A DNA stretch of 64,000 nt from Caloramator quimbayensis (GTDB taxonomy: Bacteria; Bacillota; Clostridia; Clostridiales; Caloramatoraceae). The translations under genes and the position numbers were made by a program. The notes under the pieces are model-generated. The model worked only from the letters and a program-made list of their open reading frames with translations. It was not told the DNA's origin and made no database searches. Where the stretch lies: NCBI RefSeq assembly GCF_900167605.1, contig NZ_FUYH01000011.1, positions 1-64,000 of the forward strand, read 5' to 3'. Shown piece by piece: positions 8,861 to 18,339 of the stretch; the first letter of the stretch is position 1, and every line of letters starts with the position of its first letter.

Positions 8861-8889
8861 TTTTAAAATCTTTATAAAAGTGATATAAT
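8861..8889 (+). promoter_or_regulatory. Probable sigma-A promoter of the LacI-type gene
   Basis: A perfect TATAAT at 8884-8889 lies 17 bases after a weak TTTTAA. The remaining ~300-base divergent spacer (8637-8935) shows no other feature that I can support. Confidence 0.5.
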
Positions 8890-8935
8890 GTAAATTATTA
8901 ATTTAACAAAAATATAATTTTAGGTTGGGATAAAG

Positions 8936-9919
8936 ATGTCAGTTACAATAAAAGATATAGCAAAAATATTAAATGTATCATATGCAACTGTTTCAAAAGC
9001 ACTAAGTGATAGGGATGACATAAGTGAAGAAATGAAAGCTAAAGTAAGAAAGGTTGCAGAAGAATTAAACTATAAACCAAATTATATTGCTCGTGGTCTT
9101 GTAAAAAAAGAAACAAAGACTATAGGACTTATTATACCAGATATTACAAATCCTTTTTATTCTGAGATTGCAATGGCGATAGAAGAAACAGTTAATAAGG
9201 AAGGCTATAGTGTTTTTCTATGTAATTCTAATTGGAAAAATAGTAATGAAAATGATTATATTAACCTTTTAACAAGTAAGAAAGTAGATGGAATAATAAT
9301 TGCACCTATAGGAGAAGAAAGCTTAAATTTAGAGAGTGTTGATATTCCAATTGTAATTGTTGGAACAAAGAAAAGCTATAATAACCAAAACTATGTTGTT
9401 ATTGATGATGAAAAAGGTGGATATATAGCTGTAAAACATTTAATTAAACAAAACTGTAAGAAGATAATGTTTGTTGGAGGAAAACAAAATGTTCAATCTA
9501 ATAAACAAAGATTAGAGGGATATAAAAGGGCATTAATAGAAAGTAATTATGAAATTAATGAACAATATATAAGAAGTGGTAATTTCAAACAAGAAAGCGG
9601 ATATTTAATTATGAAAAAAGTTTTTAATGATGGAATTATACCAGATGGTGTTTTCGCAGGTAATGATTTGCTTGCTCTTGGAGTAATGCGTTCAGCTTTA
9701 GATTTTGGCTTAAAGATACCAGATGACATAAAAATAGTTGGCTTTGATGATATTCCTTTTGCAAGTCTACCTGAAATATCACTGACTACAATACTTCAGC
9801 CTAAATATAAGATGGGAGAGCATGCAGCAAATATGCTTTTATCCAAAATAAAGAATCCAGAAATAAATTGTGAAAATATTATATTAAAACCTAAACTAAT
9901 TAAAAGAAAAACTGGCTAA
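8936..9919 (+). CDS. LacI-family transcriptional regulator
   Basis: A 327-residue repressor. The N-terminal helix-turn-helix (TIKDIAKILNVSYATVSKAL) and hinge helix (NYIARGLVKK) occupy residues 3-58, followed by a periplasmic-binding-protein-like effector domain that starts at TIGLIIPDITNPFYSEI and contains GNDLLALGVMR and VGFDDIPFASL. The gene lies just upstream of the malic enzyme/inositol operon, whose promoter carries a 16-bp palindrome with a central CG, the form typical of LacI-family operators. I infer that this protein controls that operon and senses inositol or a catabolite; the effector is not visible in the sequence. Confidence 0.92.
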   Translation: MSVTIKDIAKILNVSYATVSKALSDRDDISEEMKAKVRKVAEELNYKPNYIARGLVKKETKTIGLIIPDITNPFYSEIAMAIEETVNKEGYSVFLCNSNWKNSNENDYINLLTSKKVDGIIIAPIGEESLNLESVDIPIVIVGTKKSYNNQNYVVIDDEKGGYIAVKHLIKQNCKKIMFVGGKQNVQSNKQRLEGYKRALIESNYEINEQYIRSGNFKQESGYLIMKKVFNDGIIPDGVFAGNDLLALGVMRSALDFGLKIPDDIKIVGFDDIPFASLPEISLTTILQPKYKMGEHAANMLLSKIKNPEINCENIILKPKLIKRKTG

Positions 9920-9962
9920 TAAGAAGCTGTAAGGTTTAAAATTTAAACTTTACAGCTTCTTA
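9919..9962 (+). terminator. Intrinsic terminator of the LacI-type gene
   Basis: A long stem (about 9920-9932 with 9950-9962, AAGAAGCTGTAA and its complement) is followed by TTTTAGTTT. It separates the regulator from the next operon. Confidence 0.8.
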
Positions 9963-10060
9963 TTTTAGTTTAATTAAATAAATATAATAATTATAACATA
10001 GATTTATTAGTGCAGAATTAATTTTAAAATATAAGAAAATTGCCAAAAATAAAACAATTA

Positions 10061-10089
10061 TTGAATCTTTAAAAATAAAGTTATATAAT
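10061..10089 (+). promoter_or_regulatory. Sigma-A promoter of the malic enzyme/inositol operon
   Basis: TTGAAT at 10061-10066, a 17-base spacer, and TATAAT at 10084-10089. The predicted start site falls on the palindromic operator immediately downstream. Confidence 0.8.
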
Positions 10090-10096
10090 ATAATTA

Positions 10097-10112
10097 ACTT
10101 AAACGTTTAAGT
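10097..10112. promoter_or_regulatory. LacI-family operator palindrome
   Basis: ACTTAAACGTTTAAGT is a perfect 16-bp palindrome with a central CG. It sits at the predicted transcription start, where a bound repressor would block initiation. The nearest candidate regulator is the LacI-family gene ending at 9919. Confidence 0.75.
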
Positions 10113-10208
10113 AAAAGATTGTTGCTTTTCAAAAATGAGATTATTAGATAAATGAAATTGAAAAAAATTAGATTAATATAAAAATAAAATCTTATTAGGA
10201 GGAATAAT

Positions 10209-11435
10209 ATGGATTTAAAGTCAAAAGCTTTAAAAGTGCATAAAGATAATCAAGGGAAAATTGCCCTTCATTGCAAAGTACCTGTAAATAATAAGGAAGA
10301 TATGACATTAGCATATACACCCGGTGTTGCAGAACCTTGCCTTGAAATAAAAGAGAATTATAACAAAATATATGAATATACATCAAAGGGAAACCTTGTT
10401 GCAGTAGTTACAAATGGCACTGCAGTTCTTGGACTTGGTGATATAGGAGCGGGAGCAGGGCTTCCAGTAATGGAAGGGAAAGCTGTTTTATTTAAATCAT
10501 TTGCTGGAATAGATGCTTTTCCAATATGTATTGAAACAAAGGATGTAAATAAAATAGTTGAGACAGTAAAACTTATGGAACCTACCTTTGGAGGAATAAA
10601 TTTAGAAGATATAAAGGCCCCAGAGTGCTTTGAAATAGAAGATAGGTTAAAAGAAATTTGTGACATACCGGTATTCCATGATGACCAGCATGGAACAGCT
10701 GTAGTTACACTTGCAGCACTTATAAATGCATTAAAAATTACAGGCAAAAGGTTTGAAGATTTAAAAGTTGTAATAAATGGAGCAGGAGCAGCAGGTACAT
10801 CTATAACAAAACTTTTAATAAAATCTGGAGTAAAGAATATACTGATTTGTGATAGAACAGGGATAATATCAAAAAATAACAGCAAACTTGATTTTAACAA
10901 AAAGAAACTTGCAGAAATAACTAATAAAGATAATATAATAGGTACTTTAAAGGATGCAATTAAAGGTGCAGATGTATTTATAGGGGTATCTGCTCCCAAT
11001 GTTTTAACCACTGATATGGTAAAAACAATGAATAGAGATGCCATAGTTTTTGCAATGGCAAATCCAGTGCCAGAAATTTATCCAGATGAAGCTAAAAAAG
11101 GTGGTGCAAGAATTATTGGGACAGGCCGTTCAGATTTTCCTAATCAAATAAACAATGTTCTTGCATTTCCAGGAATATTCAGAGGAGCTCTTGATGTAAG
11201 AGCTTCCCAGATAAATGAGGAAATGAAAATTGCAGCAGCTTATGCGATTGCAAGTGTAGTAGAAGATAGCGAATTAAATGAAGATTATATTCTCCCAAAT
11301 GCATTTGATTTAAGAATTGCACCAAAAGTTGCAGAGTCTGTTGCAAAAGCTGCTATTGAAACAAAGGTAGCGAGAGCTGAGGGAATAACCCCTGAGTGGG
11401 TTTTTAATCATACTGTTGAATTATTAAAAAAATAA
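10209..11435 (+). CDS. Malic enzyme (malate dehydrogenase, decarboxylating), NAD-type
   Basis: Oxidatively decarboxylates malate to pyruvate and CO2. The 408-residue length matches short bacterial malic enzymes. Visible motifs are the Tyr/Lys region TLAYTPGVAEPC, GLGDIGAGAGLPVMEGK, the metal-binding EDIKAPECFEIE, FHDDQHGTA, and the Rossmann GAGAAGTS. The acidic residue in ICDRTG after the second strand favours NAD over NADP. It is the first gene of the operon and is preceded by GGAGG. In an inositol operon a malic enzyme is unusual; I infer that it removes malate generated by the following GAPDH/PGK pair. It could instead be a general anaplerotic enzyme that happens to be co-transcribed. Confidence 0.95.
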   Translation: MDLKSKALKVHKDNQGKIALHCKVPVNNKEDMTLAYTPGVAEPCLEIKENYNKIYEYTSKGNLVAVVTNGTAVLGLGDIGAGAGLPVMEGKAVLFKSFAGIDAFPICIETKDVNKIVETVKLMEPTFGGINLEDIKAPECFEIEDRLKEICDIPVFHDDQHGTAVVTLAALINALKITGKRFEDLKVVINGAGAAGTSITKLLIKSGVKNILICDRTGIISKNNSKLDFNKKKLAEITNKDNIIGTLKDAIKGADVFIGVSAPNVLTTDMVKTMNRDAIVFAMANPVPEIYPDEAKKGGARIIGTGRSDFPNQINNVLAFPGIFRGALDVRASQINEEMKIAAAYAIASVVEDSELNEDYILPNAFDLRIAPKVAESVAKAAIETKVARAEGITPEWVFNHTVELLKK

Positions 11436-11453
11436 TTTTAGGAGGCTGATAAA

Positions 11454-12482
11454 ATGGTTAAAGTTGGAGTTGTAGGTTATGGAGTTATAGGTCAAAGGCT
11501 TGCAGACGGCGTTGCCCTTCAAAAGGATATGGAACTTGTTGGTGTTGCTGATGTATCGCCAACCCTCGCAATAAGGGCACTAAAAGAAAAAGGAATGCCA
11601 TATAATTTTTATCTTGGAATGCCTGAGAATCTTCATATGTTTGAGGAACTTGGAATACCTGTATCAGGAACTCTTGAAGAATTGGTTCAGAAGACTGACA
11701 TTATACTTGATGCTACAAGTGCAGGTGTTGGAGCAAAGAATAAGGAACTTTATGCAAAGTATAACAGAAAGGCAATATTCCAGGGAGGAGAGAAAAACTC
11801 TGTTGCTGATGTATTCTTCCATGGATATGCAAACTATGAAAAAGGACTTGGAAAGCAGTTCTTAAAGCTTACATCCTGCAACACAACAGGGCTTATAAGA
11901 TCAGTTGACTGCCTTGATCGTGAATTTGGAATAGAAAAAGTTGCAATAACTATAATAAGACGTGTTGCTGATCCTGGTGATTACCACAGAGGTCTTACAA
12001 ATGCTCTTCAGATAGACAAGGCTCCAAGCCATCAGGCAGTAGATTTAATGACTATAATGCCTCATATTAATGCAACAGGAATACTTGTTCATACGCCTGT
12101 TACCCATGGACATATTATAACAGTAGTTGCAACACCAAAGAAAAAGATATCAAAGGAAGAGGCAATTGAGTGCTTCAAGAAACACCCAAGAATAAGAGTA
12201 GTTAGAATTGCAGACGGGTTCCTTGGAAATGCTTCACTCTTTAGATATGCAAGAGACCTCGGAAATCCAAGAGGAGATATGTATGAAATAGCACTTTGGG
12301 AAGAATCAGTTGTAAATTCAGGAGATGACATAATGTATGCAATAAATATACCTCAGGAAGCTGTAACAATTCCTGAAACAATAGACGGAATTAGAGCAGC
12401 TTTAATGATGCAGCCTGACAGAATTTCAGCAACTTCAGAAACAAATAAATATTTGGGGATGGGAAAATGGATACAAAAATAA
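11454..12482 (+). CDS. Archaeal-type (type II) glyceraldehyde-3-phosphate dehydrogenase homologue
   Basis: A 342-residue protein of the archaeal phosphorylating GAPDH family, not the usual bacterial GapA family. The Rossmann motif GVVGYGVIGQRLADG is at residues 4-18 and the catalytic Cys142 lies in TSCNTTGL. The segment RRVADPGDYHRG and the APSHQAVD region correspond to the substrate-phosphate site but differ in several positions from the archaeal RRGADP...PSHHGPD pattern as I recall it. The stop overlaps the start of the pgk-like gene by 16 bases. Normal role: aldehyde + Pi + NAD(P) to acyl phosphate. Inference here: oxidation of malic semialdehyde to malyl phosphate. A housekeeping glycolytic role cannot be excluded. 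Confidence 0.92.
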   Translation: MVKVGVVGYGVIGQRLADGVALQKDMELVGVADVSPTLAIRALKEKGMPYNFYLGMPENLHMFEELGIPVSGTLEELVQKTDIILDATSAGVGAKNKELYAKYNRKAIFQGGEKNSVADVFFHGYANYEKGLGKQFLKLTSCNTTGLIRSVDCLDREFGIEKVAITIIRRVADPGDYHRGLTNALQIDKAPSHQAVDLMTIMPHINATGILVHTPVTHGHIITVVATPKKKISKEEAIECFKKHPRIRVVRIADGFLGNASLFRYARDLGNPRGDMYEIALWEESVVNSGDDIMYAINIPQEAVTIPETIDGIRAALMMQPDRISATSETNKYLGMGKWIQK

Positions 12483-13729
12483 CTAAAATAAGATCGATGG
12501 ATGAGTTTGATTATGAAGGAAAGACAGTAATACTAAGAATAGATGTAAATTCGCCGATTGACCCTGTGACTAAGAAAATTGTTAATGAAAACAGAATAAA
12601 AAAGAGCATTCCAACAATAAAATATCTTCTGGAGAAAAAAGCAAAGGTTGCAATAATTGCACATCAGGGAGATACCCTTGATTACCACAACTTAATTCCA
12701 ATGGAAGAACATGCTCAAAAGCTTTCAAACCTTTTGGATATTGAAATTAAATACATCGATGATGTATGCGGTATTGCAGCAAGGGAGGCAGTTAAAAATC
12801 TAAAACCAGGAGAGGCTGTATTTTTAGGGAACTTAAGATATCTTTGCGAAGAGATTTCAACCTTTGAAGATGCAGTAAAATTAGAGCCTCATGAAATGCT
12901 TAATACCTATCTTGTAAGAAGCCTTGCACCTCTTGCAGATTATTATGTTAATGATGCATTTGCAGCTGCACATAGAAATGCACCTTCAATGGTAGCATTC
13001 CAGGAAATTCTTCCATCAGCTGGAGGAATACTTTTAAAGAAGGAAATTGATGCTTTATGTAAGGTTATGGAGAGCCCAGACAGGCCAAATGTATTTGTAC
13101 TTGGAGGACTTAAGATTTCAGATGCATTTGGAATGATGAAGCAGGTTTTGGAGAACGGAAGTGCAGACAGAATTCTTGCATGCGGAGTAACAGGGCATAT
13201 AATGCTTATGGCAAAAGGATATAATCTTGGAGAGAAAAATGAAAAGTTTATAAGGGATAGGTCTCTCGATGTATTTATAAAACCTGCAAAGGAATATATT
13301 GAAAACTATGGAGAAAAAATAATTTATCCTATTGACCTTGCCTTTGAAAAAGATGGTAAAAGAGTTGAAATAAATATTGAAAATCTTCCTGTTGATGAGC
13401 TTTTCCTTGATATTGGGGATAAGACAATTGAAATATTCAAAAAAGAAATAGAATCAGCAGGAACTATATTTGTAAACGGTCCGGCAGGGGTATATGAAAA
13501 TAAACTTTTTGAGAACGGAACAAGAGAGATTTGGACAGCTATTGCAAATGCTAAAGGATATTCGGTAATAGGCGGGGGAGATACAGTAAGCGCGGCTCAA
13601 AAATTCATTGACACTTCAAATATTAATTATGTATGTACTGCAGGAGGAGCGATGGTAAGATTCTTATCAGGAGTTAAAATGCCTCTTATTGAAGCAATGA
13701 AAAAAGCATACACAAGGGAATATAAATAA
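12467..13729 (+). CDS. Archaeal-type phosphoglycerate kinase homologue
   Basis: A 420-residue PGK of archaeal type. Retained features are LRIDVNSP, Arg124 (LGNLRY), Arg170 (AAAHRNAPS), Lys216 (GGLKISD) and the nucleotide loop IGGGDTVSA. The loop usually containing His-x-Gly-Arg, whose Arg binds the 3-phosphate of phosphoglycerate, reads His66-Gln-Gly-Asp69, so one basic phosphate ligand is replaced by an acid. Normal role: acyl phosphate + ADP to acid + ATP. The gene overlaps the GAPDH gene and is co-translated. Inference: it dephosphorylates malyl phosphate to malate, forming ATP. Start ATG 12467 follows GGGGATGGG inside the previous gene. Confidence 0.92.
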   Translation: MDTKITKIRSMDEFDYEGKTVILRIDVNSPIDPVTKKIVNENRIKKSIPTIKYLLEKKAKVAIIAHQGDTLDYHNLIPMEEHAQKLSNLLDIEIKYIDDVCGIAAREAVKNLKPGEAVFLGNLRYLCEEISTFEDAVKLEPHEMLNTYLVRSLAPLADYYVNDAFAAAHRNAPSMVAFQEILPSAGGILLKKEIDALCKVMESPDRPNVFVLGGLKISDAFGMMKQVLENGSADRILACGVTGHIMLMAKGYNLGEKNEKFIRDRSLDVFIKPAKEYIENYGEKIIYPIDLAFEKDGKRVEINIENLPVDELFLDIGDKTIEIFKKEIESAGTIFVNGPAGVYENKLFENGTREIWTAIANAKGYSVIGGGDTVSAAQKFIDTSNINYVCTAGGAMVRFLSGVKMPLIEAMKKAYTREYK

Positions 13730-13738
13730 ATCTTATTT

Positions 13739-13789
13739 TGGTATATGCTGCAAATTTCCTATAATTATGAATCAAAGCAGCATATACCA
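13739..13789 (+). other. Intercistronic hairpin
   Basis: A 13-bp perfect stem (13739-13751 with 13777-13789) with a 25-base loop fills the gap between the PGK and transketolase genes. No T-run follows, so processing or mRNA stabilisation is more likely than termination. Confidence 0.55.
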
Positions 13790-13807
13790 TAAATATGGAG
13801 GTAGAAG

Positions 13808-14647
13808 ATGTTAAGCAGTGAAAAAATAAAGGAAGTTAAAGAGTTTGCCATAAAAATTAGAATTGAAACCATAAAAGCGATAGGGAACCTTGGATTTGGT
13901 CATATTGGAGGAGCAATGTCAATTGCGGATACTATTGCTGTATTATATGATGCTGTAATGAAATACGATCCTAAAAATCCAAATTGGGAGGATAGAGATT
14001 ATCTTATATGCTCAAAAGGACATGCAGGCCCTTCTATATACTCTGCTTTAGCACTAAAAGGATTTTTCCCAATCGAGGAGCTTATGACTTTAAATAAACC
14101 TGGTACACATCTGCCAAGCCACTGCGACAGAAACCTTACAACAGGTATAGATATGACAACAGGCTCCCTTGGACAGGGCTCTTCTCTTGCAGTAGGTGTA
14201 GCCCTTGGGAACAGATGCTGCGGCAGAAAAAATACAACTTATTTAATACTTGGCGATGGAGAGATGCAGGAAGGCCAGGTCTGGGAAGCAGTACTTTATG
14301 CAGCACAGCAGAAATTAAGCAATCTTATAGTATTTGTTGATTACAATAAAAAACAGCTTGATGGATATACTGCAGATATTAATGACCTTGGAGATTTAAA
14401 ATCAAAATTCGAAGCTTTCAATTGGTTTGCACAGGAAGTTGACGGACACAATGTTTCAGAAATTTATGAAGCAGTTGAAAATGCAAAGAAGCAGAATGAA
14501 AAGCCATCTGCAATAATACTGCATACTGTAAAAGGAAAAGGATGCAGCTTTGCTGAAAATGAACTATACAACCATCATATGACAGTAAGCAGGCAGCAGA
14601 TGGAAGAAGCACTCAATGTTCTTTTAAATGAGCTTGGCAGGAGGTGA
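13808..14647 (+). CDS. Transketolase, N-terminal subunit
   Basis: A 279-residue thiamine-diphosphate-binding half of a two-subunit transketolase. Motifs include KGHAGPSIYSAL near residue 74, GSLGQGSSLAVG near 118, and the GDGEMQEGQVWEA...DYNKKQ ThDP/Mg motif near 150-180. The C-terminal half follows 4 bases downstream. Transketolase moves a two-carbon unit from a ketose to an aldose phosphate. Placement between pgk and iolB suggests a dedicated ketose donor; I infer 2-deoxy-5-keto-D-gluconate, the IolB product. Split transketolases are known to have been recruited to non-standard ketoses, for instance in the sulfo-transketolase pathway. Use in the pentose phosphate pathway remains possible. 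Confidence 0.95.
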   Translation: MLSSEKIKEVKEFAIKIRIETIKAIGNLGFGHIGGAMSIADTIAVLYDAVMKYDPKNPNWEDRDYLICSKGHAGPSIYSALALKGFFPIEELMTLNKPGTHLPSHCDRNLTTGIDMTTGSLGQGSSLAVGVALGNRCCGRKNTTYLILGDGEMQEGQVWEAVLYAAQQKLSNLIVFVDYNKKQLDGYTADINDLGDLKSKFEAFNWFAQEVDGHNVSEIYEAVENAKKQNEKPSAIILHTVKGKGCSFAENELYNHHMTVSRQQMEEALNVLLNELGRR

Positions 14648-14651
14648 TAGC

Positions 14652-15623
14652 ATGAGTGCAGTATTAGCAAATATGAGAGTTAAAGAAGATAAGGAAATGA
14701 GAAATGTATACTGCGAAACGCTTATGGAACTTTCAGAGGAAAATAATAAAATTGTAGTCCTTGATGCAGACCTTATGAATTCAATGGGAATGACAAAATA
14801 TGCAAATAAATACCCAGAAAGAACATTTAACGTTGGTATACAGGAAGCTAACATGGTTGGTATTGCAGCCGGGCTTTCAGCAACAGGGCTTGTTCCATTT
14901 GCTCATAGTTTTGGACCTTTTGCAACAAGAAGATGCTTTGACCAGCTTTTCTTATCCTGCGGATATGCAAAATTAAACGTAAGAATTGTAGGAAGCGATC
15001 CTGGAGTTACAGCTGCATATAACGGAGGAACTCATATGCCTTTTGAGGATATGGGTATACTTAGAAATATTCCTAACATTACAATTTTGGAACCCGTTGA
15101 TTCTGTAATGTTAAAAGATATTATAAAACAGACATCAAATATGTATGGCCTGTTTTACATAAGGCTTTTAAGGAAAAATGCAGTAAAAATTTATGAGGAC
15201 AGCTCAACATTTGAAATAGGAAAAGGAATTACTTTAAAGGATGGGAGAGACGTTACAATAATTGCAACAGGAATTATGGTTGATGATGCTTTAAAAGCTT
15301 CCGATGAACTTGAAAAAACGGGTATATCAGCAAGGGTTGTAAACATATTTACTTTAAAACCAATAGACAAGGAACTTATAATAAAATGCGCAAAGGAAAC
15401 AGGTGCAATAGTTACTGCTGAAAACCACAGTGTAATTAACGGACTTTATTCTGCAGTCTCTGAGGTTATAGCAGAAAGTACTTTAGTCCCAGTTGAGAAG
15501 GTAGGAGTTATGGATGAATTCGGAGAAGTTGGACCTCTCGATTATTTAAAGCAGAGGTTTAAGCTTACTCCTGAATCAATAGTTGAAAAAGTTAAAAAAG
15601 TGCTTAAAAGAAAGAACTCATAA
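14652..15623 (+). CDS. Transketolase, C-terminal subunit
   Basis: A 323-residue partner subunit with the pyrimidine-binding domain, containing the cofactor-activating Glu in GIQEANMVGIAAGLS near residue 75 and HSFGPFATRR near 96, followed by the C-terminal domain (ENHSVINGL, GPLDYL). ATG 14652 is chosen because GGAGGTGAT at 14640-14648 gives ideal spacing; the upstream in-frame ATG at 14628 lies inside the previous gene without a ribosome site. It forms a heterotetramer with the preceding subunit. Function is discussed with that gene. Confidence 0.95.
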   Translation: MSAVLANMRVKEDKEMRNVYCETLMELSEENNKIVVLDADLMNSMGMTKYANKYPERTFNVGIQEANMVGIAAGLSATGLVPFAHSFGPFATRRCFDQLFLSCGYAKLNVRIVGSDPGVTAAYNGGTHMPFEDMGILRNIPNITILEPVDSVMLKDIIKQTSNMYGLFYIRLLRKNAVKIYEDSSTFEIGKGITLKDGRDVTIIATGIMVDDALKASDELEKTGISARVVNIFTLKPIDKELIIKCAKETGAIVTAENHSVINGLYSAVSEVIAESTLVPVEKVGVMDEFGEVGPLDYLKQRFKLTPESIVEKVKKVLKRKNS

Positions 15624-15636
15624 AGAGGTGTTTTAA

Positions 15637-16443
15637 ATGATTAAAATTTGTCAAGATAAACCCTTTGAATATGGATATAATGCTATAACCGTAATGGGAG
15701 AAAAAGAACATGATACAATGATGGATTTTGGGATTTTAAGGCTTAAAAAAGACCAGAAGGAAGTATTTTTCAGTGAAAATAAGGAAAGAGCATTTCTCAT
15801 GATAAAGGGAGAAGTAGCACTTGAGTGGAACGGATGCAAAAGGATAATAAAAAGAGAATCATGTTTTGACTATAACCCTTGGGTACTTCATGTTCCAAAG
15901 TGTACTGAAGTTAAAATTACTGGAATATCTGATGATTCTGAGATTAATATAACAAGTACAACCAATGACAGAAATTTTAATGCAAGGCTTTACTCACCAG
16001 ATGAATGTGCAAGCGAAGAGAGAGGAAAAGGGACGCTAAATGAATGTTCGACAAGAATAGTAAGAACAGTATTTGATTATTCAAATGCAGACTATTCAAA
16101 TCTTGTACTTGGAGAAGTTATAGATTTTCCAGGAAAATGGTCAAGCTATCCTCCACATCATCATCCTCAGCCTGAAATATATTTTTATAAATTCTATCCT
16201 GAAAACGGATACGGATTTTCACAGCTCGGGGACAGAGTTGAACAGGTAAAGAATAATTATACGATAAAGATTCTTGATGATGTGAGCCATCCACAGGTTA
16301 CAGCACCTGGTTATGCAATGTACTATATATGGGTTATAAGGCATATTGACAAAAATCCATACAAGAGCCCTCAGTATCCAATTTTTGAAAGTGAGCATCT
16401 TTGGGTAAATGATAAAAATGCAAAGATTTGGCCGGAAAAATAA
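15637..16443 (+). CDS. iolB: 5-deoxy-glucuronate isomerase IolB
   Basis: Isomerises 5-deoxy-D-glucuronate to 2-deoxy-5-keto-D-gluconate in inositol catabolism. The 268-residue, double cupin-like protein carries the metal-binding PPHHHPQPEIYFYKF motif near residue 172 and PQVTAPGYAMYYIW near 228, characteristic of IolB. It starts 13 bases after the transketolase gene with an AGAGGTG ribosome site. Its adjacency to transketolase is the main contextual link behind the pathway proposed in the findings, since the IolB product is a ketose with xylulose-like stereochemistry. Confidence 0.96.
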   Translation: MIKICQDKPFEYGYNAITVMGEKEHDTMMDFGILRLKKDQKEVFFSENKERAFLMIKGEVALEWNGCKRIIKRESCFDYNPWVLHVPKCTEVKITGISDDSEINITSTTNDRNFNARLYSPDECASEERGKGTLNECSTRIVRTVFDYSNADYSNLVLGEVIDFPGKWSSYPPHHHPQPEIYFYKFYPENGYGFSQLGDRVEQVKNNYTIKILDDVSHPQVTAPGYAMYYIWVIRHIDKNPYKSPQYPIFESEHLWVNDKNAKIWPEK

Positions 16444-16461
16444 TTTAGTGGGGTGAGAAAT

Positions 16462-18324
16462 TTGAAAACAGAAAGGCTTACAATGGGTCAGGCACTTTTA
16501 AAGTTTCTTGACAATCAGTATGTAGAATTTGACGGAGTTCAAAACAAATTTGTAAAAGGAGTTTTTACAATTTTCGGTCATGGATGTGTTGTCGGATTTG
16601 GTGAAGCTCTTGAAAGTTATAAAGGAGATATTGTTGTTTATCAGGGAAAAAATGAGCAGGGAATGGCACATGCTGCAATAGGATATGCAAAACAGAAAAA
16701 CAGAAGAGAGATAATAGCATGTACATCATCAATTGGGCCTGGTGCATTAAACATGGTTACTGCTGCAGGAACTGCAACTGTAAACAGAATACCTCTTTTA
16801 TTATTCCCTGGCGATACATTTGCTTGTAGGCAGCCGGATCCAGTTCTTCAGCAGGTTGAGCATCCATTAAGTCAAGGAATAACAGCAAATGATGCATTTA
16901 AGGCCGTATCAAGGTACTGGGACAGGATTGAAAGACCTGAGCAGCTTATGAGTGCTATGATTAATGCAATGAGAGTATTAACTGATCCTGCAGATACAGG
17001 AGCTGTAACTATCTGTATACCTCAGGATGTACAGGGTGAGGCATATGATTATCCTGTTGAGTTCTTTGAAAAAAGAGTCCACATTATATCAAGAAGAGAA
17101 CCATCAAAAGCTGAAATTGAAAGAGCAGCAGCTAAAATTAAAAATAAGAAAAAGCCAGTGATAATATGCGGCGGAGGTGTTGTATATTCTGAAGCTGCAG
17201 ATGCACTTGTAAAGTTTGCTGAAAGATTTAACATACCATTTGGTGAAACACAGGCTGGCAAAGGTGCTGTATCATGGAAGCACAAATTAAATCTTGGAGG
17301 AATTGGGGTTACCGGAGGACTTGCAGCAAACAGGATAGCAATGGATGCAGACCTTGTAATTGCAGTTGGAAGCAGGCTTTCGGATTTTACAACATCATCA
17401 AAATGGCTCTTTAAAAATCCTGATGCTGAGGTAGTTTCAATAAATGTGAACTCCTTTGATGCATATAAGATGAACGCATGTACAGTAATTGCGGATGCAA
17501 AGGCAGGACTTGAGGCACTTTACAAAGTACTTGATGAAGCAGGATATATGTCTTCCTATAAGGATGAAATAGAAAATGCAAAGAAAGAGTGGGAAGAAGA
17601 AGTTAACAGGCTATTTAAGGCTGATATTGAAAATGGTCTTTCACAGACAAGAGTTCTTGGGGAACTTGACAAGCTAATTGATAAGAATGATATAATTGTC
17701 GGTTCATCAGGAAGCCTTCCAGGAGACCTTCAAAGGGTATGGAGACCTGAAAAACCAAAGACATACCACATGGAATACGGTTTTTCATGTATGGGTTATG
17801 AAGTTTGTGCTGCACTTGGTGTTAAGATTGCAGAACCAGATAAAGAAGTATACTCTATGGTTGGAGACGGAAGCTATTTGATGCTTCATTCAGAGCTTGT
17901 AACAAGCATTCAGGAAGGCAAAAAGATTAATGTTCTTCTTTTTGACAACTCAGGCTTTGGATGTATAGAAAACCTGCAGAATTCTCAAGGCATACCAACT
18001 TTTGCAACACAGTTTAAGTTCCGTGATGAAAAAACTGGAAGACTTACAGGTCAGTCTATACCGATAAGCTATGCTGAAGCAGCAAAAGGCTACGGATGTA
18101 AAACATATACTGTTACAAATATAGAAGAATTAAAAGAAGCATTTGAATGTGCAAGGAAAGATAAGGTTTCAACATTAATTGACATAAAGGTTGCTCCAAA
18201 GACTATGACCGGAGGTTATGAATCATGGTGGCGCGTAGGCGTTCCCGAGGTATCAGAAAACCAATCCGTAAGAGAAGCATACCAAAAAATGTCTGAAGAA
18301 GTTAAAAAGACAAAGAAATTTTAA
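16462..18324 (+). CDS. iolD: 3D-(3,5/4)-trihydroxycyclohexane-1,2-dione hydrolase IolD
   Basis: A thiamine-diphosphate enzyme that opens the cyclic dione to 5-deoxy-D-glucuronate. Visible are the cofactor Glu in [13 protein letters not shown] near residue 60, the QPDPVLQQ segment, and the [11 protein letters not shown]...[11 protein letters not shown] ThDP/Mg motif near 470-500; the ~620-residue length is normal. A TTG at 16462 is preferred: GGGGTG at 16451-16455 is well spaced, giving [16 protein letters not shown], which aligns with known IolD N-termini. The GTG at 16453 would overlap the ribosome site. Confidence 0.97.
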   Translation: MKTERLTMGQALLKFLDNQYVEFDGVQNKFVKGVFTIFGHGCVVGFGEALESYKGDIVVYQGKNEQGMAHAAIGYAKQKNRREIIACTSSIGPGALNMVTAAGTATVNRIPLLLFPGDTFACRQPDPVLQQVEHPLSQGITANDAFKAVSRYWDRIERPEQLMSAMINAMRVLTDPADTGAVTICIPQDVQGEAYDYPVEFFEKRVHIISRREPSKAEIERAAAKIKNKKKPVIICGGGVVYSEAADALVKFAERFNIPFGETQAGKGAVSWKHKLNLGGIGVTGGLAANRIAMDADLVIAVGSRLSDFTTSSKWLFKNPDAEVVSINVNSFDAYKMNACTVIADAKAGLEALYKVLDEAGYMSSYKDEIENAKKEWEEEVNRLFKADIENGLSQTRVLGELDKLIDKNDIIVGSSGSLPGDLQRVWRPEKPKTYHMEYGFSCMGYEVCAALGVKIAEPDKEVYSMVGDGSYLMLHSELVTSIQEGKKINVLLFDNSGFGCIENLQNSQGIPTFATQFKFRDEKTGRLTGQSIPISYAEAAKGYGCKTYTVTNIEELKEAFECARKDKVSTLIDIKVAPKTMTGGYESWWRVGVPEVSENQSVREAYQKMSEEVKKTKKF

Positions 18325-18339
18325 TATGGGGGATATATT

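Noticed and set aside
10358-11044. 228-codon leftward ORF inside the malic enzyme gene
   Set aside because: Antisense shadow of a clearly conserved enzyme, with no start context.
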